Shown: positions 1 to 10,484 of the stretch, piece after piece | Numbering within the stretch: the first letter of the stretch is position 1 | Layout: every line of letters starts with the position of its first letter | Source of the DNA: Hysterium pulicare CBS 123377 | Lineage: Eukaryota > Ascomycota > Dothideomycetes > Hysteriales > Hysteriaceae | DNA length: 64,000 nt | NCBI GenBank assembly: GCA_000467715.1 | Contig: AJFK01000057.1 | Span: forward strand, 34,448 to 98,447 | Direction: 5' to 3' | Position numbers and translations under genes: made by a program | Notes under the pieces: model-generated | Told to the model about the DNA's origin: nothing | Database searches by the model: none | Seen by the model: the letters and a program-made list of their open reading frames with translations, nothing else

Positions 1-1485
1 GGTGTCTCCATCCGTACCGAAAGCACCGAGGAGACACGATATTTTGAGTGGTTCAAGTGCCGGACTGCGAAAAAAATACCAGGGGCCTTCGTCTTGGCCT
101 TCTGGGACACGCTACTCGTCCAAGCGAGCCTGAGCGAACCAGCAGTCTTGCATGCTGTTCTTACCTTGAGTTCGATCCACAAAAGGGACATCTGCAACGG
201 CAAAGACCGAAGCTGGAATGACGGTATCCCGGACGAGCAGGAGCAGTTCATGTTGCAACATTATAGCAAGTCCATTCGCCATCTCCAGCCTCATTTCTCG
301 GCCAGGGATAGGGCATCTGTACGTGTCGCTTTAATCACCTGCGCGGTATTTGTTTGTCTAGAATTCCTCCGTGGCCATTTCCAAACCGCCCAAACTCACC
401 TCCAAAATGGACTAGAGGTTCTCAGAGAGATACAAACACCCTTCAATGTGGATGATGGGATTCTCTACTCGAAGCGTTCTCGCGATTCGATCGACGACTG
501 GATTTTGGGAGCATTTTCCAGGCTACATCTCCAGGTAGAGCTTTTCAAGCAGAGTTATCAGCATCCGTGCTTGGCCCTACCGGTTTCCGGATCCGAAACT
601 CCAATCCTTGTGTTTCACTCCATCAATGAAGCCTGGCAGCAAATGGAGAGGTTGTTGAACAAAGTACTCCATCTGACCCAACAGGGCCGTCAGCAACAGA
701 TTTCTAACATCCTATCTGTTGGGGTTCCTTCTGCGCTGCTCGAGCATCAGCAACTCATCCAAGCAGAGCTCACGCAGTGGCTCGATACATACGAAGCGTC
801 CAGAAAAGACATGCAAGGCCAAGATTCTCAAGGGGTCATTTGCAAGCTGCTGTGCGAATACTACACAATGGCAAGCATTATGGTAGATGCTTGCCTGTCG
901 CTAGATGACGAATCCATATTTGATTCCTATATGGAACAGTTTATCTTCCTCCTGAACCAGTCAGCGGATATGTGGAAAATAAGGTTGTCGGGCTCTCGAG
1001 TCCAGCCCCTGCCGGAGCACAACATGTATATGTCCAGATCCATTGTCGATATAGGTTGGATTCCGCCCCTCTACTACACAACTCTTAAGTGTCGCGTCCA
1101 CCGAATTAGGCTCCAGGCCATCAGGTTACTCGAATCTTCTTCCCACAGAGAAGGGATCTGGGATTCGAAAATAGCTGCGTGTGTCGCAAAAAAAGTAATG
1201 GAAATTGAGGAAAGGGACTTTTACAAGGATTTTGACACATGCGATGACTTCTCACTCTCCAGCTCCCCTGAGCTACGAGATCTGTCACTACCAACTTTGC
1301 CACACTCCTACAGAATACATGAAGTTGAGGTGATTCTGTCTGATGGCCCCATGGATAGTGTCTCCTTATCCTGCAGGCAGAAACAGACTAATGGAGATTG
1401 GAATGTCTTATCGAAAGAGTACCATTTACTTTCCCAATGCTGGGTGGATAGGCGGATTGGAGAGACGGAGAGCTCGGTGACCTGA
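1..1485 (+). CDS. Fungal-specific transcription factor, C-terminal part (5' truncated by window)
   Basis: The frame is open from base 1, so this is the 3' end of a gene that starts outside the window; about 494 residues are visible. The first residues (EETRYFEWF, then a stretch ending FWDTLLVQASLSEPAVLHAV) match the layout at the start of the fungal-specific transcription factor domain 2 found downstream of Zn2Cys6 zinc clusters in many ascomycetes. The remainder is mostly helical and rich in leucine, as usual for this regulatory region. The DNA-binding cluster itself is not in view and its presence is inferred from the family. No intron is needed in the visible part; the stop is TGA near 1483-1485. 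Its targets cannot be told from the sequence. It could also belong to the group of such regulators that lack a zinc cluster. Confidence 0.8.
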   Translation, partial: GVSIRTESTEETRYFEWFKCRTAKKIPGAFVLAFWDTLLVQASLSEPAVLHAVLTLSSIHKRDICNGKDRSWNDGIPDEQEQFMLQHYSKSIRHLQPHFSARDRASVRVALITCAVFVCLEFLRGHFQTAQTHLQNGLEVLREIQTPFNVDDGILYSKRSRDSIDDWILGAFSRLHLQVELFKQSYQHPCLALPVSGSETPILVFHSINEAWQQMERLLNKVLHLTQQGRQQQISNILSVGVPSALLEHQQLIQAELTQWLDTYEASRKDMQGQDSQGVICKLLCEYYTMASIMVDACLSLDDESIFDSYMEQFIFLLNQSADMWKIRLSGSRVQPLPEHNMYMSRSIVDIGWIPPLYYTTLKCRVHRIRLQAIRLLESSSHREGIWDSKIAACVAKKVMEIEERDFYKDFDTCDDFSLSSSPELRDLSLPTLPHSYRIHEVEVILSDGPMDSVSLSCRQKQTNGDWNVLSKEYHLLSQCWVDRRIGETESSVT

Positions 1486-1625
1486 ATGCATGATCAATAA
1501 AGTCGTATAGAACGTTTCTTGTCGACTAGCAACTATTGGCCGCGTCTGCCAATCGATTCTATCAGCCTGTTCCTTAAGTGTGACCTATAACAAAGTCTGC
1601 TTAGGTCCATGTCGTTCCATTTTAC

Positions 1626-2477
1626 CTATAGAGGCGACTTCATGACCTCATTTTCATCGATGTCGTCCCCAGGATTTAGCATGTAGTCCAAACCGCCACG
1701 GTAGGATAGACCCCCAATGGACCAGAAAGCGCTATCCGTCCTGAGGCGGAAGTCCATCCATCTATCCTTCTGGTTTTTCTTCTCATCAGTATACCATTTT
1801 TTCAAGGCTGCAATATTCTCCGGGCTCACTTCTGTCTTACGTTCCACCGCCTGCGAGCCACCAACTGGAGCATGCTCCGCAGTCTCCTCGATGCCTTGAA
1901 CTAGAATGGCGAGGTCCTCTTTTGTCGCATTGGAATCGGAGTACCTAATCAAGGCTTCGTCTCGTCTCGTGCCTTTTCCCCAGGCAACACGGATCTGCGA
2001 TTCGTCGACCAAGTCAACAGAATCTTCGGTTACGAACACCAACGTATCATCGTCGGCAGTACGTGCGTCAAGGATACCGAAACACTCAGGGGAGATAAAG
2101 TCGAAATGTTCACCCGGGCCTTGTCCTAAACGGTTCTCACCGAAGTTGGCCCTAACGAACTCGCCGAGTTCGTTAACCGTGGCGCCAATGAAGTCGCTCT
2201 GAAAAGGTTCTACGGGAGGGTTCGTTGGTCTTGGAAAGTCCTTCTGGTCACGGGATTGGATGAGAATCCAGCGGTTGTCGAATAACCCATCTTTTTGGGT
2301 GGATTCATCGTGAGTCTCTCGCTCCTTTACGGCCTTGGTCAGAACGGCATTGATAGTCTTGTTCCGGCGCGACTTGTTAGTAATCACCATTAGAACGTTT
2401 CATGAATAGCATACCTCGTTGGGCAAGTCCGCGGTCACGAAGAGCGGATACCACTGTGCTAGAGTTGCTACGGCCAT
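1626..2477 (-). CDS. Hypothetical protein, possible DUF6924-like fold
   Basis: I prefer a two-exon model: exon 1 2477-2415 (21 codons, beginning MAVATLAQWYPLFV), intron 2414-2358 (GTATGC donor, TACTAAC branch point, AAG acceptor), exon 2 2357-1626. This gives 264 residues. A single-exon reading starting at 2390 would place its first residues inside that intron, so I judge it less likely. The protein has no signal peptide or membrane segment. It contains an alternating hydrophobic core (NRWILIQSRD at about residues 50-60, then DTLVFVTEDSVDLVDE). The layout vaguely recalls DUF6924-type proteins, which have no known biochemical role, but I cannot confirm that match. It lies tail-to-tail with the transcription-factor gene at 1-1485, with 140 bp between the two stops. 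Confidence 0.6.
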
Positions 2478-3324
2478 TGCTCATGGGTAGATCGAGAATG
2501 ATACAATGAGAAGGATGCGAAGAGGAAGTATAGAATTTTTAATGCGGGCGGCGTGAACTTTAAGTGGGAATCGGGGTGGCACTGCTAAGGCGGCATGCTG
2601 TGCAGTGCCTGGGTGTGATAGCGGCACAGCAATATTTGCACGAGAGCGAAGACTTACGACAGCTGGCCTTAATAGTAGTTGGATCCAGATTACGGCGGCG
2701 GCGGCACAAGCCACACAGTTCTGGGCCGCAGGCAGAAGTATCAGAGGGCACGGTCAAACGTGAAGTAGACGGAGGAACGAGGGAACCTCGAGTAGAAACT
2801 CTTATGTATGCTTAGTCATAGTAATTATGTGGGTCTTGGCATGCACGAATACCACATACCTAGAGGCCTCCCAGATCCAACAGTTTGCAGAATTCTAGAT
2901 AATTAGTTCTCTTAATCCATCGTTAAGTACTGGCTTTCTACTTTCGCTCTGCAGATAGCAGGCGTAGGGTCAAATACATCGCAAGAAGTATGGCCTCCTG
3001 AATGGATGGCAAGAGTACGATCTACAGGTAGACATTTTGAGAGGCTAATAGAGCTGCGACACTGATAATAGCTACTGTACTCGAAATGTCCAAACAGGAA
3101 TGTAACCCGAAAGTAAGAACAGCGGTATATATATATGGTCCATTCAGGTGACTATCTATTCAAGTAGGCTCAGCTCCCTGAACCAGTCTTTCGATCTTCT
3201 AAGGCCACTGCCCTTTCTGCACGCTGCTCAGCCTCTCTGGTCTCTGCAAGTTCGTTCTCATGAAATAAACTTTATTGTCTAGTCCTCGGCGTCCTTCAAT
3301 TGCGTTCACTCGACCCTGGAATCA
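2478..3324. other. Intergenic, no convincing gene
   Basis: About 850 bp between the orphan gene at 1626-2477 and the Zn2Cys6 regulator. Short open frames occur on both strands at 2481-2815, but they overlap one another and show no recognisable composition. A TATATATATAT run lies at 3126-3136. The stretch probably holds the promoter of the minus-strand gene at 1626-2477 and the 3' end of the regulator at 3325. Confidence 0.6.
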
Positions 3325-5605
3325 TTACATGCTATCACCTCGAGCGAAGCCGCCCTGCTCTGCAACTAACTGATCCCACTGTACCCATTCATTTGGATCC
3401 ATCTCGAAAGACAGGAGATTAGGAAAATCATAGCATTCGAAAGGCTCGAAATCAGGGAGATTTCCTTCATAGCTCTGAGATTGGATTTTGTTGTGGCCCA
3501 ACGAATTCCGAGCGACGGGTACAGAATCCGCCGCTGGGTCCTTGGTTCTAGATGGTGACTCTATCGTCGGTTTTCGACAGCGACGGATCACGTTGATGTA
3601 TTCAGGCGTGGATGGTTCCGGCAGGCCTTCGGCTTTCGAAGCCGCAACGTAGTCGTCCCAAACTTCCAGCGTCCACTTGCCCAGTGCTGTGTATACAGCT
3701 TTAGTGGATTCCTCGAATACCTGAGGGTAGTGTGAGAACACCACTCCAATCAACTGCCATAACTTGTCAATCTCAGGCCCTGTTTTGCGGTGTCGAGCTT
3801 CGATGAGGACGCAAAGCATCGTGTTCCAGAGATGGCTCGTGCCCATCTGCCAGTTGTACTTTTCCAAGCCGCGATAACCTCCCTTCATCAAGGTCACATA
3901 TTCTAACATCTTTGTAGCGTTTGCAAATACTATGTCCCGCTCGCTCTGGGGAATCTTAACAGGGCTATTGGCGAATTGTCGTGGATTGTGAGCAAAAAGC
4001 TTCATCTTGCATATTGATGACCTGATTAAGATTGAGATGAAAGCATGAAATGAAATCGACGGGTCGCAATACCGCAGATACTTCCTTTCCATATGGTCCT
4101 CAATCTGGCTTATAATGCTGTCCTTTTTGGCAAGTGCGACATCCGAGCTGGAGAGTAGTTCATAGCGCACATCACCAGGACGCCCCATCGAAAATTTGCG
4201 CAGAGTCTCTATGATCTCGCATCTGATCAAGCAAAGTGCAGTAGAGGTGATGCCGTTGCGTTCTGGTGGTGGATCAACCATGTCCGGGTGGAGATCCTCA
4301 TCGTCGACATTCAGAGGCATGTTGGTATCCCCACAGGAAAGATCCAGCGACGGTCTTGTGCCCAGCACGTCGGAAATGCGATAATCCACTTGGACAATAT
4401 GCCACCAAAGTCGCCTCCGCATCTCTGTTTCGAAGGGAGACAGTCCAAGGGATGCACCGTCCCTATGAAGGCCCATTTTGCGTGCAAGTCGTATGGCAAC
4501 CCCTGATAAGACAAACATTGTGTCGCATCGGTAACTCCTTCTTATACATTGCTTTTTTTCTTAGCTAAGCGTTGGTAAAAAGATTGATATTGCATCTTAC
4601 CATGAACAATGCATATGCTCGAAGAGTCGTTGGATTGGAAGTTGACAGGAATCTTGCATTCACCAAAGCTTGGCGAGTCGCAAGCCTATAGCGGGAATAC
4701 ATGACCGATTGCTGTACTCCAAATAAGTTTTGGCACTCGTCTTCTTCTAAAGTGCAAATTGTCGCAAGATAGAAAGCAAACACCTCTGCTTCCAAGCTTT
4801 TAGACAAGCCTTGAGGGTGTCGCAGCCCGTTCGTCATCGCGGTCCAGAAAGTAGGAAGATGTAAGATTTTCATCAGAGGGTCAACTCGATCGACATAGAC
4901 TTCCCTTAATTTTGGCAGCATCTGAAAAGAAGGGTGCAAGCTTGTGAGATTCTCGAATCTGTGATCATGTTCAGGTTCGAAGAATAAATCACTTTCGTGA
5001 GCATTCGATTCTTCCATTGGCTCACCAAGCCCGCCTATTTCCGGATGTTGAAGCTAAACGATAGTCAGAAAAAGAAGATAAAGGCAAAGTGAGCACCTAC
5101 TTCATCTCCTAAATTAGACCAAGGAGCACTACGAGACGTAAGAAGCTGCCGTATATGACGAAAGTTGATAATAGACATACCTATCAAAATATCTCGACGT
5201 TCCCTCTTTTGTTATGAACTTTGGTTGAGTCTCTTCGAGTCCAAAAGGGTTACTCCGGCTTTTGCTTCGAGACTCGCCATCTTCATCCATCTCAACATCA
5301 GGCTGAGATACTGTTTCCGAGTCGGAGTCGTCGAAATCTTCGGATGGCTCAACCTTTGCGCCATACGATTTCAACAGCTCTTCATATCGTTTCAATTTGG
5401 CATGAAGACCTTCTCTGAGAGGTTTCGTTCTTTTCCGCTTCCCGCGCACTGGGGGAATAAAGCTGCAGTGCTTCTCTGCCTTGACGCAATTGGAACAGGG
5501 AGTGCGGCGGTCGCATTTGACCTTGCGCTGCCGACAAGTCAAGCAAGAGTAGCTTTTGAAATCACCGTGTGGTCCAAGCTTCCCTGCTGCTAAGGATTGA
5601 AGCAT
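3325..5605 (-). CDS. Zn2Cys6 binuclear-cluster transcription factor
   Basis: Four exons: 5605-5181, 5128-5101, 5053-4601 and 4551-3325, with introns of 52, 47 and 49 bp; 710 residues. The zinc cluster is complete near the N-terminus (Cys21-X2-Cys24-X6-Cys31-X5-Cys37-X2-Cys40-X6-Cys47), followed by a basic linker and a probable dimerisation helix. The fungal_trans regulatory domain begins near residue 170 and continues through the VAIRLARKMGLHRDG motif. Joining exon 3 to exon 4 at 4601/4551 gives a continuous FMQCIRR stretch of the kind expected in this domain. The protein is expected to act in the nucleus at CGG-type sites. The gene is divergent from the MFS exporter at 5925, with a 319-bp shared promoter containing a 12-bp inverted repeat, so it is probably the local regulator of that transporter. 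The inducing ligand is unknown. Confidence 0.9.
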
Positions 5606-5924
5606 ATCTTAATATATTTCTTCGTCGTTCAGGGCATGGTCAAATGTCGTGGCAACAAGTAGAGGGAAAGATGTTTCAGTTCGCGGAGGTATTCTACAGA
5701 GAGTATTGACTTTCGCCGCTTCTCGGTGTTCGGAATCGAAAACACGACAATTGAGCACCGAGAAGCGACCAACCCCTACATATCGGCAGCGAGCTACCTG
5801 TGGGAAAGCCGAGCAGCATTATATATAAAGATGTGTATGGATATTCTCTAAATTTTTGTCCAGAAGCTCGGGAAAGGTCCAACTAAATTTTCATCAATCA
5901 AGCCTACTTTCCTTTAACATCACC
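5606..5924. promoter_or_regulatory. Divergent promoter between regulator and MFS exporter
   Basis: This 319-bp stretch separates the start codons of the Zn2Cys6 regulator (minus) and the MFS transporter (plus), so it must hold both promoters. It contains the inverted repeat listed at 5717-5767. A TATA-like run (TTATATATAA) lies around 5819-5828, about 100 bp upstream of the transporter ATG. Confidence 0.7.
5717..5767. promoter_or_regulatory. 12-bp perfect inverted repeat, candidate operator
   Basis: CGCTTCTCGGTG at 5717-5728 is matched by its exact reverse complement CACCGAGAAGCG at 5756-5767, with a 27-bp spacer. Each arm contains one CGG triplet (CCG on the opposite strand), the half-site bound by Zn2Cys6 proteins. 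Its central position in the divergent promoter suggests a control site for one or both flanking genes. The 27-bp spacing is longer than classic paired sites, so each arm may be bound separately. Confidence 0.55.
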
Positions 5925-7698
5925 ATGTCCCGACCTTCATCAGATGGCGTCGAGAAGCCCCTTGGGGCCGTCACACAGACGAATAACGAATATCCTAGCA
6001 GTCAAAAGCGAATCGTGGTTATGGCGGCGCTTTACCTGGCCTTTTTCTTAACAGCTCTGGTACGACAGGCGTCCTTATGGAAAGCAAATCTTTGGGTTCA
6101 ATTGCTAACTCCTGGTTGGAATCGCAGGACCAAAACATTATATCGACAGCCATTCCACGCATCACTGACGAATTTCACTCTTTAAACGACGTTGGCTGGT
6201 ATGGCACGGCATACATACTTACCATGTGCAGCTTCCAGCTTGTCATGGGCAAAATTTACAAATTCTACCCTGTCAAGCCTACTTTCCTCGCCTGTTGTGC
6301 CCTTTTTGAAGTCGGTTCGGCTGTCTGCGGTGCGGCTCCCACTTCAAATGCTTTCATTGTTGGTCGTGCCATTGCGGGATTGGGAGCCTCGGGCTTCATG
6401 TCAGGAGGAATGGTCATCATGTTCCACACCATTCCACTACAGCAGCGGCCCATTTATCAAGGCGTCTTTGGAGCCATCTTTGCACTTGGATCGGTGGTCG
6501 GCCCTCTGGTCGGAGGCAGCTTTACCGACAAGGTCACTTGGCGCTGGTGTAAGTCCTACCTATCCGCTACCCTCAAGATCCCCTAGAATCCAAGCCTAGC
6601 TAAGCGAACTCCCTGATAGGCTTTTACATAAACCTCCCCATAGGCGCAGTGTCCATAATCGTCACCATGCTGCTCGTGCATTTGCCCAGCCAGAAGCTTG
6701 ACGCACAAGCCGAAGGATGGGTCGCAAAACTGAAGCAACTCGACCCCATCGGCAATCTTGCCTTCTTCCCGGGCATTGTGTGTCTGGTTCTGGCTCTTCA
6801 ATGGGGAGGAACTGAGTATTCTTGGAAGAACGCCCGCATCATCGTTCTCCTTGTTCTTTGCGGTATCCTTTGCCTTGTCTTCATGGGAATCCAGATCTGG
6901 AAGCAGGAAGAGGCAACAGTTCCTCCCCGTATCATAAAGCAACGCAGCATCACAGCTGCCGTCTGGTTCGGATTCTTCCACGGCGCCGGCATGATGGTCC
7001 TTGTGTACTATCTTCCAATCTGGTTCCAGGCGGTAAAAGGCGTCAGTGCCATCAAGTCTGGAATCATGCTACTTCCCATGATCCTCTCAACAGTTTTCGG
7101 CGCTCTGTCCTCCGGTGTTGTCATCTCTAGGGTCGGCTACTACACCCCATTCTTCCTCCTCAGCTCAATCATCATGCCAATCGGAGCCGGTCTTCTGGCA
7201 ACCATTACTTCATCCACTGGTCATGCCAAGTTGATTGGCTACCAAATTGTCTTTGGTCTTGGTCTTGGCTTTGGCGCACAACAGCCATTGAACGTTGTTC
7301 AGACCGTCTTGGAGAGGTCAGACATCGCCACCGGGTCCGCACTCATCATCGTTATGCGCTTCCTCGGATCAGCTGTATTTCTGCCGGTCGCGCAAAACAT
7401 TTTTCTTAACAGCCTAGTCTCTAAACTCACCAACCTTCCCGGCATCAGTCCTAGTGCCGTCACCACTGGTGGTGCCACTGAATTGAGAAACCTGGCTTCT
7501 GGAGACGATCTGAGAACACTTCTTTCTGATTATAACGCGGCTATAATTGATGTAGTTTACATGGTGATAGCGACATGCGCTGTAACTGTCTTCGGCAGCA
7601 TTTTTGTGGAATGGCGCAGCTTGAGAGCTCGCGCTGAAGAGCAGGCGGGTAAGACCAAGAAACCTAGTGAAGCCACGAAGATTCAGGAATCTGTGTAA
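5925..7698 (+). CDS. MFS multidrug/toxin exporter, 14-TM (DHA2-type)
   Basis: Three exons: 5925-6059, 6128-6548 and 6620-7698 (introns 68 and 71 bp); 544 residues. The start is ATG at 5925. Splicing restores the first transmembrane segment and the ALDQNIISTAIP motif typical of drug:proton antiporters, then WRWCFYINLPIGA across the second junction. Antiporter motif C-like sequence (GSVVGPLVGG) follows in TM5, and a motif A-like loop (GKIYKFYPVKP) lies between TM2 and TM3. About 14 hydrophobic segments follow, ending in a charged cytoplasmic tail. It is predicted to export small toxic molecules or secondary metabolites across the plasma membrane by proton exchange. The divergent Zn2Cys6 gene next door is its likely regulator. 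No biosynthetic enzymes lie nearby, so a role in resistance or efflux is more likely than in a local biosynthetic cluster. The substrate is unknown. Confidence 0.9.
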
Positions 7699-8414
7699 TA
7701 GGATTCTAGACCTGAATTAGATACATCAAACTCTGTATTATAGACTGCTTTCACCTAAATTCCACTCTTTTCATTCTAATGTAACTCACTCTGACATGAT
7801 TTCGACGTTGTAGTTGTCTCGGTGAAGATCTCCGTGAAGACCCAAGCCATCGGTCGGGTGAACGAGGAGAAGAATGAAAAGGAAGTGGTCGAAAAGAAAT
7901 GGGTTTCATGTACAGATGGACAATTATTTCATGCTTCGTAGATGGCAAATTACTAAGCAATGACGTCATGGTCGACGACACGAAACTGCGACAGGAGCCC
8001 GCTAGTCTTTCCACCACCACTCTACAACATTCGCCCTACCTATAGTTTCAACGGTGCCCTCGCGCCCCAACAAACATCTAAGTGGAAGAGGTCATAATCA
8101 TCAATCCCGAACCGTTCGAAGCAAAATCCGCTGGTAGTATCTCGCATGTTACCCAAGATGAGGTAAAGTTGCGACGTCGTAGGTAGTTGAGTTAAGGAAG
8201 AAGCATAGAGAGCTTTGGAAAAAGACAATTGAGTAACGATAGTTGAGTTAATTTCCTGAAAAGTATTTGCATATTGCACAAAATAGACTGCGAAACTAGC
8301 AAACACTGCAAAACCAAAAACAACAACATTGCGCCCTCCAATATTCCAATCTCCAAACACTCCTGCTGGTAAAGCCAATACCTAGTATCGACTGTGAGGC
8401 TTTGCGCAAACTGA
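7699..8414. other. Intergenic, with one uncertain membrane-type ORF
   Basis: No secure gene. A minus-strand frame at 8378-8040 (112 codons) contains one hydrophobic segment of about 20 residues but has no recognised family. It overlaps a second open frame at 8437-8192, so I do not call it. The stretch lies between the 3' ends of the MFS exporter and the minus-strand gene at 8415-8993, so it probably holds their terminators. Confidence 0.5.
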
Positions 8415-8993
8415 CTATCCTCTCCGAACCCTAGCATTCCTCATTGCATCTACTACATCCCTCATCGTCTTTCTTACGATCTCCTCAATAACGTCTTCCC
8501 TTACCATGCCCTTAGCCAATACTTCTTCCAAAAGTATATGTGTTTTGTCTAGCTGTTCCAGATCGGCAGCAGGAGTATCCATCTCGTCAAACTCCCCCAA
8601 TGGCACTATTAGATTCAATTCCTCTTCATGTTCATCTGATCTCCCCTCGACTTTATGCAACCCCTCTGCAAGCTCAGGTCCAAGTTCTTTATGAGGTGCC
8701 TCCGAATTTGCAAAACCATTATTCCCAAAGCTGTAATAAGACATGAGCATGGGCACGCGTTCGATATAGACTTCTTCCGGGATTGCGTCCAGTACGTTTG
8801 GTGTGCGCATTTCTTCTTCCCTCTTTATCCAATTTGACGCGGATAGAGAATACGGAAATGCTCGACTGTTATTGGCAAAGTATTTGCGGTGCAGGGGAGG
8901 CTGAGCATAGTAACGAATGGCGGAGGAAGCAGATGAAATGGACGAGGGACGGGAAGAGGTGGAACGGTTGCTGTGTTTGTGGACTTTTGGCAT
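8415..8993 (-). CDS. Hypothetical small protein
   Basis: A single-exon frame of 192 residues starting at ATG 8993. The N-terminus is serine- and basic-rich and looks disordered. It is followed by an ordered tract (residues about 70-95, YIERVPMLMSYYSFGNNG) and an acidic, coiled-coil-prone C-terminal half (EQLDKTHILLEEVLAKG to DVVDAMRNARVRRG). There is no signal peptide or membrane segment. I do not recognise the family. Coding support comes from the uninterrupted frame and the sensible amphipathic helices at its end. No neighbour suggests a role. Confidence 0.5.
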   Translation of the reverse strand: MPKVHKHSNRSTSSRPSSISSASSAIRYYAQPPLHRKYFANNSRAFPYSLSASNWIKREEEMRTPNVLDAIPEEVYIERVPMLMSYYSFGNNGFANSEAPHKELGPELAEGLHKVEGRSDEHEEELNLIVPLGEFDEMDTPAADLEQLDKTHILLEEVLAKGMVREDVIEEIVRKTMRDVVDAMRNARVRRG

Positions 8994-10484
8994 TTTGGTA
9001 AAAGATTGAGTGGTTCGAATTCTATGAGCGTGAGCAGGTAGAGCATGGTTATATATTCATGCATGAAAGGTCAACTTACTAGGTGTTGGATGAGCCCTGC
9101 GGTGGCGAGAGCTATTTGCGTCGAGGACTGTGAAGGATAGATTGAGGGGAATTCGGACTGTTTGATCTTACAGGATGGTATCTAAGTAGGACTCTTGAGT
9201 AGCAGAAGCGTCAAGTCTGAAAAAAGTGAGTAGGAAGTTGGTGATGGTCAAGATGGAACTGAAGTCAATGATGGACCAGGTAGCAGGCAGCGCCTCCCTT
9301 TATACCTCTACATCCTTCTCTGCCGGTGAAGAAGTTCAAGAACAAAAATTCGAAATCAGAAAACGAGAATCGTCCAAAAGCTTGGACATACTGCTATTTT
9401 ATTCATTGACGGAGGTACAATTAGAAGCGATGACGTTGGTCTTAGGCAGGGGAAAGCGTGTATGCAGGTATCTTAAGATAGATCCGGAGGAACTTTCCCT
9501 TTTGTTCAATAAGACTACTGGAGTAAACGCTCGATGAAAGTGAAAGTAGGTGTGGGTCTAAATTATGGGCGTGGGACGCGTGTACGGCGTGCCGCCGATG
9601 TGGTTGAAGAATTCAACGACGGAGGAGTATTGAATTATGCTTTTGGAACTCGTCGACATCCTGGTTTCTCCTTGCCTGAAGACAGAAGTACTGTGGAGAC
9701 TAGGGCCCCGACATAACGATTACTTGAGAGCCAAATTATCATGGGAACTTTGGTAAGTTGGGCGTGATGACCGTCCTTCATTCATTCACGTGGATGAAAT
9801 GGAGGAGGTGTTGAATGTTCTCTCTCAGTCACCTCTATCAGGACATTGGAGAATAAAAATTCCAAACCAAAAAGCAAGCCCGTCAGGCCAGAAAACCGAC
9901 TGTCAGATTTTTGGACTTATCTTTTTCCTCATCAGCACTACTGCAAACTATACCACCCCGCGAATCCATCTCTCCGAACGGTGAAGGATGTTGAAATGAA
10001 GTCCAGAAAGTAGCCCTATTTACCGTCCTCTTGGTACGACGAAGAACACAGCGGCAAAGATAACGAATAGACAACGAATCGCGGGTCATCCGCAAGCGCC
10101 TCGAGGGTGGGTCATTGGCTGAGCGGCTTTCCAAAACCTTCTCTAAACGGTGAACATGTGGTCCGGCCAAAAAAAGGCCTTCAGTACCTGTAAACCAGGC
10201 AGGGCGTTGAAGCATGTTTGGGGCACGGCGGACGAGCAGCCAATAACACAGGACGTTTTCTCTGTTCTTAAGCGCCGAGAGAAAGCAACCCTGTAGTCGA
10301 GCTTCTCCCAATCACCACGACATCATGCAACAGCGGTCCACCCCTCCTAGAAAGCAGCCACCAATCCCAACGTGCATGTATAGATCTATCTATTCTACAA
10401 TCCCATCAAATACAGCCATTCCCTTCCAAGTCAGACATGGAAACCCCTCCCTCGTCTACACCCACCACCAACATCCAACCACAT
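8994..10484. other. Gene-sparse stretch, no supported gene
   Basis: About 1.5 kb. Open frames at 9226-9537 (+), 9534-9716 (+), 9790-9984 (+) and 10311-9883 (-) are short, lack homology that I can recognise and do not join across plausible introns. The left end probably carries the promoter of the minus-strand gene at 8415-8993. The right end carries the 3' flank of glucosidase II. Low-complexity CT-rich plus-strand sequence occurs at about 10330-10640, partly inside the glucosidase coding region. Confidence 0.5.

Noticed and set aside
5606-7698. Secondary-metabolite gene cluster around the regulator and MFS exporter
   Set aside because: No PKS, NRPS, terpene synthase or tailoring enzymes lie within reach on either side; the pair is better read as an efflux module.
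8040-8437. Minus-strand ORFs with a hydrophobic stretch next to the gene at 8415
   Set aside because: They overlap each other in different frames and could not be spliced to the upstream gene with good sites.
9226-9984. Several 60-100 codon ORFs in the sparse 9-10 kb region
   Set aside because: Near-cognate or poorly placed starts, no recognisable composition and no splicing solution.
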